NCBI RefSeq assembly: GCF_030160835.1
Contig: NZ_BSPC01000077.1
Coordinates: 1 to 34,471, forward strand
Direction of reading: 5' to 3'
Length of the DNA: 34,471 bases
From: Labrys miyagiensis
Lineage (GTDB): Bacteria; Pseudomonadota; Alphaproteobacteria; Rhizobiales; Labraceae
The position numbers and the translations under genes are program-made. Position 1 is the stretch's first letter, and each line of letters starts with the position of its first letter. Below the pieces are notes generated by a model that made no database searches, had not been told where the DNA came from, and worked only from the letters and a program-made list of their open reading frames with translations. Positions 18,668 through 26,499 of the stretch are shown piece by piece.

Positions 18668-19389
18668 CATGGCGTCATGGACCTGCGGAAGGCGACGACC
18701 GCATCCCGGGTCGTGACACGCCTGCTCTCTCCGGCAAAGCCGAGCCGGACGGCATCGCCGCCCGCGCTGGGCCTGGCGACAGAGCACGAACTGTGAACCT
18801 CGAACGCCGGCACGGCCTCGAGCACCGCGGCGACATTCGCAGGCGCCAAGCCGGAGCCCGGCATGACGCCGATCCGTCCCTGCGCCGCATCGAAGGTCTG
18901 TTTGAGCCTTGCCAGCCCAGCCAGGGCGATGAGCGCGCCGCCCGATGTCAGGATGCGCTCGAAACCGAGAGCCACGGCCACCTCCATGGCTTCGGCAATA
19001 TCGGGCACCAGGTCGAAGGCGCGGTGCAGCGTCATGCCCAGCCCGTCCGCGCGTTCGGCAAGGCGTTCGAGCACGGCGACATCGAGCGCCCCATCCGGCC
19101 GGGAGGCGCCGAGTACCACTCCCGCCAGCCCCGCAGCCCGGATGGCATCGATATCGGCCAGCATGGTGCCGACATCGCCCTCCCCGAAGACGAAATCGCC
19201 CGGGCGCGGGCGCACCATGGCATAGACAGGGATCGGCAGCGTGGCAGCGAGGCGCATCAGGCCCGGCGTCGGCGTCAGGCCGCCGACCTCCAGCGCCGAG
19301 CAGAGCTCGATACGGTCGGCGCCGCCCTCGAAAGCAGCCAGCAGGCTGTCGGCATCGTCAACGCAGACTTCGAGCAAGGGTATGGTCAT
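18667..19389 (-). CDS. cutC: CutC family protein
   Basis: The 240 aa product is a TIM-barrel protein of the CutC family: LLEVCVDDADSLLAAFEGGA, DRIELCSALEVGGLTPTPGL, PVYAMVRPRPGDFVF, TLHRAFDLVPD, ILTSGGA and VMPGSGLAPANVAAV. The family was named for copper tolerance, but a direct copper role is doubtful and it often sits with sugar genes. Here it lies 80 bp after a ROK sugar kinase and in the same direction, which suggests a role with amino-sugar metabolism. I chose ATG 19389 from the family N-terminus; an in-frame ATG at 19422 is possible. Neither has a strong ribosome binding site. Confidence 0.88.
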   Translation of the reverse strand: MTIPLLEVCVDDADSLLAAFEGGADRIELCSALEVGGLTPTPGLMRLAATLPIPVYAMVRPRPGDFVFGEGDVGTMLADIDAIRAAGLAGVVLGASRPDGALDVAVLERLAERADGLGMTLHRAFDLVPDIAEAMEVAVALGFERILTSGGALIALAGLARLKQTFDAAQGRIGVMPGSGLAPANVAAVLEAVPAFEVHSSCSVARPSAGGDAVRLGFAGESRRVTTRDAVVAFRRSMTP

Positions 19390-19395
19390 CTCAAG

Positions 19396-19457
19396 CGCAA
19401 AATGTTTTCGGGTGGGAACCATGGTCCAGAATAACGCATTGGTATCAGCATTTTGCG
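19396..19457. repeat. short element bounded by a 9 bp inverted repeat
   Basis: CGCAAAATG at 19396-19404 and CATTTTGCG at 19449-19457 are perfect inverted copies that flank 44 bases between the ROK kinase and cutC. The inner sequence is less GC-rich than its neighbours. It may be a hairpin that sets cutC expression or a copy of a small dispersed repeat. Confidence 0.5.
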
Positions 19458-19469
19458 ATCCCTGGCGCT

Positions 19470-20399
19470 TCAATCTGAAGATGAAACGCGCCTCTCTTCG
19501 CTCAGGCCCAGAATGGCCGCCCCGATCAGGCCGGATTCGACCGTCGACTGGGATGGCACCACCAAAGGCGCGTTTGTCTTCCTCAAAATCTGCCGGCGCA
19601 CCGCCGCATCGATCCGGCCGACGAGACGCGGAACCCGGCCAAGCCCGCCGCCAACCGGAACGATGGAGGCGCCGACGATGTTGACCACCAGCGCCAGAGG
19701 CGCCGAGACGAGCTCGACATAGCATTCGATGGTGCGTGCCGCGGCGGTGCTGCCCTGCAGCCAGGCCTCGACGATATCGGCGCTGGAGCGCTCGGCGCCG
19801 TGGAGATGCCGGTGCAGCCTTTCCATGCCCCGCGCCCCGCCGACTGTATCGAGACAGCCGGCGAGGCCGCAGCCGCAGGCAAAGCGGGGGATCTCGACAG
19901 GCGGGTCGCCCACCAGCGTCGCCGCGATCGGTCCGTGCCCCCATTCCCCGGCATAGCCGCCGGCCCCGGCAACGATCCGGCCGTCGATGACGAGGCCGCC
20001 GCCGACCCCGGTGCCCAATATGGCGCCGAAGACGATGCGGTGCCCCCTGCCCGAACCCGCCACCGCCTCGGAGAGCGCGAAGCAATCGGCGTCATTGGCG
20101 ATGGTGACGGAACAGCCGAGCCGGGCTTCGAGATCGGCGGCCAGCGGCCGGCCGTCGATGCAGGGAATATTGGCGCAGGTGATGATGCCGCTTTCCGGAT
20201 CGGCGACGCCGGTAATCGAAAGCGCCAGGGCGCTGCGCGCCTCGACGGGGGCTGCCGCTCTGTGGGCCGCGAGGGCTACGGCAAAGGCCTCGAAATCATC
20301 GAGCGGTGTCGGCGTCCGCGTCAGGGGGCGAATATCGGCGTTGGAATGGGCGACGGCGCTCTTGATCGCGCTTCCGCCGATGTCGAAACAGAGGATCAT
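19470..20399 (-). CDS. ROK family sugar kinase, N-acetylglucosamine kinase-like
   Basis: The 309 aa kinase begins ILCFDIGGSAIKSAVA (phosphate-1 ATP loop), has IANDADCFALSEA with the catalytic Asp, ILGTGVGGGLVIDGRIVAGA, GEWGHGPI with the zinc-binding His, and the ROK zinc cluster FACGCGLAGCLDT. ROK kinases phosphorylate glucose, N-acetylglucosamine, N-acetylmannosamine or other hexoses. GlcNAc is favoured here because a glycosylasparaginase, which releases GlcNAc, is encoded close by; that is inference. It is transcribed divergently from the LacI regulator and probably with cutC. Confidence 0.9.
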   Translation of the reverse strand: MILCFDIGGSAIKSAVAHSNADIRPLTRTPTPLDDFEAFAVALAAHRAAAPVEARSALALSITGVADPESGIITCANIPCIDGRPLAADLEARLGCSVTIANDADCFALSEAVAGSGRGHRIVFGAILGTGVGGGLVIDGRIVAGAGGYAGEWGHGPIAATLVGDPPVEIPRFACGCGLAGCLDTVGGARGMERLHRHLHGAERSSADIVEAWLQGSTAAARTIECYVELVSAPLALVVNIVGASIVPVGGGLGRVPRLVGRIDAAVRRQILRKTNAPLVVPSQSTVESGLIGAAILGLSEERRVSSSD

Positions 20400-20512
20400 C
20401 AGGTATGCATGCTTTCCAAACGGGGGCTAGGCGCGATAACGATAAATATGCCTCTTAGCCGGCGCAGGAGGGTGCGCGCGGCGGCATGAGGGGTCAGGGA
20501 GAAGACGGCGCC

Positions 20513-21484
20513 ATGCCAACGATTGCCGATGTGGCCAAACTTGCCGGCGTGTCGCGCGCCGTCGCCTCGCGAGCGCTCTCCGCCGACAAACGGCCGGTCT
20601 CCCAGGACAAGCGCGAACGCGTGCTCGCCGCCGCCGAGGAGCTCGGCTATCGGGTGAACCTGCTGGCGCAAAGCCTGACCACCAAAACGGTCAACCTCAT
20701 CGCGGTGGTGGTCAATCACATTCATGACCTCTCCGATCTCGATCTGTTCGACCTGCTCCTCACCGAAATCCAGGCCGCCGGCAAACAGACTGTGCTGATC
20801 CGCGTCGGCTCGGAGGAGAAGGTCGGCGAATTCCTGCGCCGGGGCATCGCCTATCACGTCGACGCGGCGCTGGTCTTCTCCGATTTCGCCGACGCCGCCA
20901 CGGTGCGCCGGATGTTCCGCTCTGACCTCGTTGTCATGCTGAACGGGCGCCACGACCGGCTTTCGCCCGCCGTCATCCCGGACGAGGCCACCGGCATCGG
21001 CGAAGCAGTCGCCGATGCCGCGGCGAAGGGCGTGAAACAAGCGAGCCTCGTCACCGGGCGGGCGAGTTCGCAGGTGGAGCAGGCCCGCATCGCCTCCTAC
21101 CGCGAGGCCTTCGAGAAGCATGGCATCGGCCTCGTCGGGACAGCCCAGGGCGACTACTCCTATCACAGCGGCCACGCCGTGGCGGCTGACCTCACCGGCA
21201 CGGACTGCCCTCAGGCGATCTTCTGCACCTCTGACGCCATGGCGATGGGCATCCTCGACGCCTGCCGCGGCGATTTCCCCGGCAACCGTCCCTCGCGCTT
21301 CCGGCTCTACGGCTTCGACAACCTGTCTTTGCTCGACTTCGACGCCTATCCGATCTCCTCGATCGGCTATGACAAGAAGGCCTATGTTCGCCGGATCCTC
21401 GGAATCCTGGCCGAGCCTCCGGTGGGCGAGGACATCACGCCCGTGCTGATTCCCTCACGCTATGTACCGAGGCTGACGGGGTAA
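20513..21484 (+). CDS. LacI-family transcriptional regulator
   Basis: The 323 aa protein starts PTIADVAKLAGVSRAVASRA, a standard LacI helix-turn-helix at the extreme N-terminus, followed by a hinge (YRVNLLAQSLTTKTVNLIAV) and a periplasmic-binding-protein-like ligand domain. LacI regulators usually sense sugars. It is divergent from the ROK kinase and convergent with the ABC operon ending at 21547. A perfect LacI-style palindrome at 25408-25421 precedes that operon. The ATG at 20513 puts the helix-turn-helix at residue 2; an in-frame ATG at 20486 has AGGAGGG 13 bases upstream and cannot be excluded. Confidence 0.93.
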   Translation: MPTIADVAKLAGVSRAVASRALSADKRPVSQDKRERVLAAAEELGYRVNLLAQSLTTKTVNLIAVVVNHIHDLSDLDLFDLLLTEIQAAGKQTVLIRVGSEEKVGEFLRRGIAYHVDAALVFSDFADAATVRRMFRSDLVVMLNGRHDRLSPAVIPDEATGIGEAVADAAAKGVKQASLVTGRASSQVEQARIASYREAFEKHGIGLVGTAQGDYSYHSGHAVAADLTGTDCPQAIFCTSDAMAMGILDACRGDFPGNRPSRFRLYGFDNLSLLDFDAYPISSIGYDKKAYVRRILGILAEPPVGEDITPVLIPSRYVPRLTG

Positions 21485-21546
21485 GGGGACGAGAGGCGCA
21501 ACGCGAGCCTCCCCCTTCACCCAACGTGGAACGCCTCGCCCCGCCC

Positions 21547-22338
21547 TCACCAGATCGGGGTGAGCTTGGGCGGGTTGGCCTTGTCGCCCCACCATTTCTT
21601 GTAATTGGCCTCATAGGCGCCGGACTGGATGTAGTCCGAGACGAACATGTCGAGCCAGCGCACGAATTCCGGATCGCCCTTGGCGACGGCGATGCCGATC
21701 GGATCGTTGGAATAAAGGCCCGGCAGCGTCACCAAAGACGGGTTCTTGGTGGCGAGATAGTCCAGCAGCGAGGAATCCTCGATCGCCGCATCGACACGCT
21801 TCTGCTGGAGCTGCAGCACGCCATCGGGCGCGAACTGGTCGACATAGACGAGATTGGCGTCGGGCACCGCCTTCTTGATGAAGGTCTCGCCGGTGGTGCC
21901 GCGGCCGACCACGATCGACTTGCCGGTGAGGTCCTTCAGGTCCTTGATGCCGGAATCGGCCTGGACGATGATGCGCAGGCCGGCGCGATTGTAGGGAATG
22001 GAGAAATCGACGGTCTTGGCGCGCTCCAGCGTGGCCGAGGTGTTGGCCACCACGATATCGAGCTGGCCGGAGACCAGCATGGAGATGCGGGCATCGCCCG
22101 AGACGTCGGTGAATTCGACCGGCACGCCGAGCTTGGCGGCGAGCATGGTGGCAACGTCGACGTCATAGCCGACCGGGTTGTTCTGGGCGTCGCGGAAGCC
22201 GATCGGCTCGCCGCCGAGCGAGACGCCGATGCGCACCGTGCCGCGCGAACGGATATCGTCGAGCATGCCGGCGAACGCCGGAACGGCCAGGGCGACGCTG
22301 AGCGCCGCGGCAGCCAGGAAGGTCAGGATGGGTCTCAT
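21547..22338 (-). CDS. polar amino acid ABC transporter substrate-binding protein
   Basis: The 263 aa product has a Sec signal peptide (RPILTFLAAAALSVALA, cut after AFA at residue 23) and the family-3 solute-binding pattern: VRIGVSLGGEPIGFRDA, GYDVDVATMLAAKLGVPVEF, LVSGQLDIVVANTSATLERA and VDFSIPYNRAGLRIIV. It should bind an amino acid or derivative in the periplasm. It is the last gene of the operon, 55 bp after the glycosylasparaginase stop, with AAGGGA about 8 bases before its ATG. Given that enzyme, an Asn-linked amino sugar is a candidate ligand. Confidence 0.93.
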   Translation of the reverse strand: MRPILTFLAAAALSVALAVPAFAGMLDDIRSRGTVRIGVSLGGEPIGFRDAQNNPVGYDVDVATMLAAKLGVPVEFTDVSGDARISMLVSGQLDIVVANTSATLERAKTVDFSIPYNRAGLRIIVQADSGIKDLKDLTGKSIVVGRGTTGETFIKKAVPDANLVYVDQFAPDGVLQLQQKRVDAAIEDSSLLDYLATKNPSLVTLPGLYSNDPIGIAVAKGDPEFVRWLDMFVSDYIQSGAYEANYKKWWGDKANPPKLTPIW

Positions 22339-22393
22339 GGCTAGTTCCCTTTGTTGTCGTTATACGTCTCTTGGCACGTCTCTGCATGATCGG

Positions 22394-23311
22394 TCAGGCC
22401 ACGCGAGCCTGCCGAAGCTCGGGTTCCGGCATGGTGTCGTCCCAGAACCAGTATTTGATCTCGCCCGGACAGCGGAAATTCACCACGTCATGGTTGCCTC
22501 GGGCATCGACGGCATGCACAACCACGCCGCCGAGAAAGCCGCCTTTCAGTTCGGCGAGCTCCTCCAAGGCGAGATCGACCGCCTCTTCGAGCAGCAGGCC
22601 GAATTTCAGGCCGAGCACGATGGTGCGCGCGGTGGCGCAGCGCATGGTCATCTCGCCGGTGTGGGTGCAGGCTGCCCCGCCATAGCGGCTGTCGGCATAG
22701 AAGCCGGCGCCCGGAATGGGGGCGTCGCCGAGACGTCCCGGGTATTTCCAGGCCCAGCCGGAGGTGGAAGTGGCGGCGTGGACGCCTCTCGCCGCATCGG
22801 CGCTCAGGAAGACGGTAGTGTCGCGCACCCGTTCGGGATCGGTGATCGCGCGCGACAAAGGCGCGAGCGGAATATCGGGAAACTTCCTCAGCTCTTCCGG
22901 AGCGAGCTCCTTCTGGAGACGCTCGAACCAGACCCTTTTACTGTCCTCCAGCAGCATATCCTGTGAGGGGAAACCGATTTCATCCGCAAATCGCCGGGCA
23001 CCGTCCCCCGTCAGCATGACATGCGGCAGCCGTTTCATCACCTCGTGCGCGAGTGCAGCGACATGGAGCGTATCGCGCACGGCGCCGACGGTGCCGACTT
23101 CCCGCGTGGTGCCATCCATCACCGCTCCATCACACTCCATCATGCCGAGCATGTTGGGCCAGCCGCCATAGCCGACGCTGCGCACCTTCGGCTCCGCCTC
23201 GACCCGGCCGATGCCGGCGACCATGGCGCTGAGACTGTCGGCGCCGGCCCGCAGCATCTCGATCGAGAGGGGAAAACCAGGCCAGGCCTCGGCATTGGCG
23301 ACGAGCAGCAT
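22394..23311 (-). CDS. N4-(beta-N-acetylglucosaminyl)-L-asparaginase-like Ntn hydrolase
   Basis: The 305 aa product matches glycosylasparaginase: VGYGGWPNMLGMMECDGAVM and DGTTREVGTVGAVRD near the start, then RVRDTTVFLS with the expected nucleophile T165 after Asp, and TSTSGWAWKYPGRLGDAPIP, the substrate loop. The family is made as a precursor that cuts itself before the Thr to give alpha and beta chains. It cleaves GlcNAc-Asn to aspartate and an amino sugar, and some members act on other beta-aspartyl compounds. No signal peptide is seen, so it is cytoplasmic and would act after import. It lies 5 bp after the ATPase, inside an amino acid ABC operon. Confidence 0.85.
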   Translation of the reverse strand: MLLVANAEAWPGFPLSIEMLRAGADSLSAMVAGIGRVEAEPKVRSVGYGGWPNMLGMMECDGAVMDGTTREVGTVGAVRDTLHVAALAHEVMKRLPHVMLTGDGARRFADEIGFPSQDMLLEDSKRVWFERLQKELAPEELRKFPDIPLAPLSRAITDPERVRDTTVFLSADAARGVHAATSTSGWAWKYPGRLGDAPIPGAGFYADSRYGGAACTHTGEMTMRCATARTIVLGLKFGLLLEEAVDLALEELAELKGGFLGGVVVHAVDARGNHDVVNFRCPGEIKYWFWDDTMPEPELRQARVA

Positions 23312-23316
23312 GAGGA

Positions 23317-24051
23317 TCAGTCTTTCCGCATCTTGGAGAGGAATTGCGCGATGCGCGGATGGTCGCGCCCGGTCTCCGGGCCAAAGAAGGCTTGGGTCGG
23401 CAAGTCAACCAGCAGCTTGCCCTGCTCCAGGAAGACGATGCGGTCGGAGATCCGGCGGGCGAACTCCACCTCATGCGTCACGAAGACCATGGTGGTGCCC
23501 TCCCGCGCCAGCTTGGCGAGGATGGTGAGCACCTCGGCCGTCATCTCCGGATCGAGCGCGCTGGTCACCTCGTCGAGCAGGAGATAGCGCGGCTGCATGG
23601 CGAGCGCCCGGCAGATGCCGACGCGCTGGCGCTGTCCGCCCGAGAGCTGCGCCGGGTAGGAGCCGGCCCAGTTGGCGAGGCCGACGGAGTCGAGCAGCGC
23701 CCGCGCCTCGGCTTCCGCCTGCTCCTTCGAGCGCTTCAGCACTTCGATCGGCGCCAGAGTGATGTTTTGCAGCGCCGTCATATGCGGGTAGAGGTTGAAG
23801 AGCTGGAAGACGGTGCCCGTGCGCTTGCGGGCCTCGGCGAGATCGCGCGATCTCGAAATGTCGAACTCGTCGATGCCGATACGGCCGCCGTCGAGCCGTT
23901 CCAGGCCGTTGATGCAACGGATCAGGGTCGACTTGCCCGAGCCGGAGGAGCCGAGGATCGAGACCACCTCGCCCGGTTTCACTGTCAGATTCACCCCGTC
24001 CAGCACTGTGAGGGAACCGAAGACCTTCCTGACATTCTCGACCGTCAGCAT
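23317..24051 (-). CDS. polar amino acid ABC transporter ATPase
   Basis: The 244 aa protein has Walker A GSSGSGKST, Q-loop FQLFNLYPHMTALQNI, signature LSGGQRQRVGICRAL, Walker B YLLLDEVTSALDPE and H-loop FVTHEVEFA. This is the GlnQ/HisP class. I chose ATG 24051 because GGAGGGG lies 8 bases upstream and it is one base from the permease stop; an in-frame start at 24081 would overlap that gene. Confidence 0.95.
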   Translation of the reverse strand: MLTVENVRKVFGSLTVLDGVNLTVKPGEVVSILGSSGSGKSTLIRCINGLERLDGGRIGIDEFDISRSRDLAEARKRTGTVFQLFNLYPHMTALQNITLAPIEVLKRSKEQAEAEARALLDSVGLANWAGSYPAQLSGGQRQRVGICRALAMQPRYLLLDEVTSALDPEMTAEVLTILAKLAREGTTMVFVTHEVEFARRISDRIVFLEQGKLLVDLPTQAFFGPETGRDHPRIAQFLSKMRKD

Positions 24052-24052
24052 G

Positions 24053-24724
24053 TCAGATGCCCCTCCAGGCGGTGTGGGCACGCAACCTTGCCTCGTAGCG
24101 GGCGCCGGCCCAGGCGATCAGCTTGGCGACGAGATAATAGAGCAGGCCGACCACCGTCCACACGATGAAGGGCTTCAGCGTGCGCAGGTTCAGGATGTTG
24201 CCGACCTTGGTGAGATCGACAACGCCGATCACCGAGATGAGCGAGGTGACCTGCAACTGATTGACCATCAGGCCGGTCAGCGGACCGATGGCGAAGGCGG
24301 CGGCCTGCGGAGCGATGATGTGGCGCAGCACCTGCCAGCGCGTCAGCCCGAAGACGCGGGCGGCTTCCACCTGGTCGCGCCCCACCGCCTCCATGGCCGA
24401 GACGGCGATGACATAGATGAAGGCGGCGGTGTTGCCGGTGAGCGTGATCATCGCCGCTTCGACCGGCGTCAGGTTCAGCCGGAAGAAGGCTGGCACGCCG
24501 AAGAAGACCAGGAAGAGCTGCACCAGCACGGGCGAGTTCTTGAGGAGCTCGGTGATGAAGGTGACGATCTCAGTCAGCACCGGAAATCGGTAGAAACGGA
24601 TCACGGCCAGCGCCGTTCCCAGCAGCAAGCCGAGCAGCGTCGTGCTGGCGAAGAGACCGAGCGAGACGCCGAGCCCCTGCGCCAGCAGGACGAGGTCATA
24701 GGGCGTGAAGTCGGTGTAGCGCAT
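24053..24724 (-). CDS. polar amino acid ABC transporter permease (second)
   Basis: The 223 aa inner-membrane protein belongs to the HisM/GlnP family. It has the FITELLKNSPVLVQLFLVFF motif in the first half and the EAA loop EAARVFGLTRWQVLRHIIAPQA facing the ATPase (given in parts: EAARVFGLTRWQV, RHIIAPQA). Its ATG shares one base with the stop of the upstream permease (TGATG), so they are translationally coupled. Confidence 0.94.
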   Translation of the reverse strand: MRYTDFTPYDLVLLAQGLGVSLGLFASTTLLGLLLGTALAVIRFYRFPVLTEIVTFITELLKNSPVLVQLFLVFFGVPAFFRLNLTPVEAAMITLTGNTAAFIYVIAVSAMEAVGRDQVEAARVFGLTRWQVLRHIIAPQAAAFAIGPLTGLMVNQLQVTSLISVIGVVDLTKVGNILNLRTLKPFIVWTVVGLLYYLVAKLIAWAGARYEARLRAHTAWRGI

Positions 24725-25395
24725 CAGAGCCGCGCCTCCGCCATGTCCCTGTTCAGCCGGAGATGCAGGCGGCCGATGGCGAGCGAGATCAGATAGGTCA
24801 GGCTGGCATAGGCGATGAGGAGGGCGGCATAGACCTCGAAGGGCCGGAACGTATCGGCCGCGACGATCTTGGCCGAGCCCGTCAACTCGTTGAGGGTGAT
24901 GGTGGAAAGGATCGAGGAGGTGAGCACCAGATTGATAAGGACCGAACCGAGCGGGCGGATCGAGGTGCGCAGGGCAATCGGCAGCACGATGCGCCGCAGG
25001 ATGGTGGGCCTCGCCAGCCCGCTCACCTCGGCCGCCTCGATGATCCCCGGCTCGATGGCCAGGATGCCGGAGCGGATGACGTCGGAGGCGAAGGCGCCGC
25101 CGGCGATGGAGAGCGAGATCACGCCGGTGATGAAGGCGTTGAGATAAAGCCCGAGTTCCGGCAGGCCGTAATAGAAGAAGAAAAGCTGGACGATGAAAGG
25201 GATATTGCGAAAGAGGTCGACATAGATAGCAGCGGCCCTGCGCAACCAAGCGAGGGCGGAGGTCCGGGCGATCGCCACCAGCGCCCCCGTGATCAGGCTG
25301 CCGAGCAGCGCCAATGCGCACGCCTCGACCGTCAGCACGGCTCCCTTGGCCAGGAAGCCGAGATGCGGGACGAGGATGGACAGGTCGAAGCGCAT
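24724..25395 (-). CDS. polar amino acid ABC transporter permease (first)
   Basis: The 223 aa HisQ/GlnP-type permease carries YVDLFRNIPFIVQLFFFYYG and the EAA loop EAAEVSGLARPTILRRIVLP. It forms a heterodimer with the next gene's product. It is the first gene of the operon; the perfect palindrome at 25408-25421 lies 12 bases before its start codon. Confidence 0.94.
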   Translation of the reverse strand: MRFDLSILVPHLGFLAKGAVLTVEACALALLGSLITGALVAIARTSALAWLRRAAAIYVDLFRNIPFIVQLFFFYYGLPELGLYLNAFITGVISLSIAGGAFASDVIRSGILAIEPGIIEAAEVSGLARPTILRRIVLPIALRTSIRPLGSVLINLVLTSSILSTITLNELTGSAKIVAADTFRPFEVYAALLIAYASLTYLISLAIGRLHLRLNRDMAEARL

Positions 25396-25407
25396 AGGCT
25401 GCCCTGA

Positions 25408-25421
25408 TGAAACCGGTTTCA
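25408..25421. promoter_or_regulatory. LacI-family operator ahead of the ABC/glycosylasparaginase operon
   Basis: TGAAACCGGTTTCA is a perfect 14-base palindrome with the central CCGG typical of LacI-family operators. It sits 12 bases upstream of the first permease ATG, so a bound repressor would block initiation or elongation. The only LacI regulator in the window is at 20513-21484. Confidence 0.65.
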
Positions 25422-25507
25422 GTGTGTGATGATGACGAGATTATGTCAAGGACGGGATGATGGCGGGCGGCGGACGCAACCAGGGATCGATGCGCCGTCC
25501 TCCACTA

Positions 25508-26392
25508 TCATGCAAATGCCGCCGCGATGAAATCGATGAACAGGCGGATGCGTGGCGGCAAGGGCTTGCCGGGCAGGAAGGTGGCGAAGAGATCGATGGT
25601 GTCGCACCAGAAGGGCGCAAGGCATTCCACCAGGCGGCCGGCGGCCAAGTCCTCCTCGACATCCCACAGCGCCTCCAGCGACAGTCCCTTGCCGGCCAGC
25701 ACCCAGCCATGCAGCACGTCGCCGCTGGTGGAGGAGAGCGTGCCCGAGACCTTGATCATGCGCTCCTCGCCCTCGACGCGAAAGCGCCATTCGTCCAGCA
25801 GGCGGTGACGGCGGGCAAGACGCAGGCAATCATGGCGAGTGAGGTCATCGGGCCTCTCGGGCGTGCCGCGAGCGGCAAGATAGGCCGGCGAGGCGCAGAC
25901 GACGCGGCGCACGGTGGCGATGCGGCGGGCGATCAGCGAGGGATCGGCAGGGCGGCCGAAGCGCAAGGCCACGTCGAGCCCCTCCTCGCCCACTTCGATG
26001 CCGGCATCCGAGAGCAGCAGGTGGACTTCGAGACCGGGATGAAGAGCGGCGAAGTCGGCCAGCAGCGGCGCGATGCGGCGGCGGCCGAGTTCCATCGGCG
26101 CGCCGACCTTGAGGAGGCCACGCGCAATGTCGCCGCGCGTGGTCACCTCGGCCTCGGCATCGCGCAAGTCGGCCAGCAGGCCCTGCCCGCGCGCATAATA
26201 GAGCGTGCCTTCGTCGGTAAGGCGGAAGCGCCGGGCGCTGCGTTCGGCGAGGCGCACGCCAAGACGCGTCTCCAGCGCCGCCAGACGCCGGCTGACGGCG
26301 GGTGGCGAGGAGCCGAGCGCCAGCGCAGCCGCGGAGATGCCGCCCGCATCGACGATGGCGCCGAAGAGTTCAAGGTCGTCGAAACGGCTCAT
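25508..26392 (-). CDS. LysR-family transcriptional regulator
   Basis: The 294 aa protein starts SRFDDLELFGAIVDAGGISA with the winged helix AAALALGSSPPAVSRRLAAL, then a linker helix and a type-2 periplasmic-binding-like effector domain (GLLKVGAPMELGRRRIAPLL onward). It is divergent from the oxidoreductase gene at 26500, the usual arrangement for a LysR protein and its target. The ATG at 26392 matches the family start; upstream in-frame starts add residues not typical of the family. A T-N11-A dyad lies just before it at 26403-26417. Confidence 0.93.
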   Translation of the reverse strand: MSRFDDLELFGAIVDAGGISAAALALGSSPPAVSRRLAALETRLGVRLAERSARRFRLTDEGTLYYARGQGLLADLRDAEAEVTTRGDIARGLLKVGAPMELGRRRIAPLLADFAALHPGLEVHLLLSDAGIEVGEEGLDVALRFGRPADPSLIARRIATVRRVVCASPAYLAARGTPERPDDLTRHDCLRLARRHRLLDEWRFRVEGEERMIKVSGTLSSTSGDVLHGWVLAGKGLSLEALWDVEEDLAAGRLVECLAPFWCDTIDLFATFLPGKPLPPRIRLFIDFIAAAFA

Positions 26393-26402
26393 ACTGCCAT
26401 GC

Positions 26403-26417
26403 TTCCGATATTCGGAA
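26403..26417. promoter_or_regulatory. LysR-type binding site
   Basis: TTCCGA and TCGGAA form a perfect dyad around TAT, and the inner 13 bases fit the T-N11-A consensus. It lies in the 107 bp gap between the divergent LysR and oxidoreductase genes, close to the LysR start, as expected for autoregulation plus control of the target. Confidence 0.65.
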
Positions 26418-26499
26418 ACATAATATCCACTTCTGGGTATTTCCGCCATTGTCGCGAGGGGCTACTTCTAAATTGCGCAATCATTGAGGAAAGTGATCC

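Noticed and set aside
22339-22393. TCGTTAT shared with the LacI/ROK gap (inverted near 20435-20441) as a possible second LacI operator
   Set aside because: Only seven bases match and neither copy is a clear palindrome.
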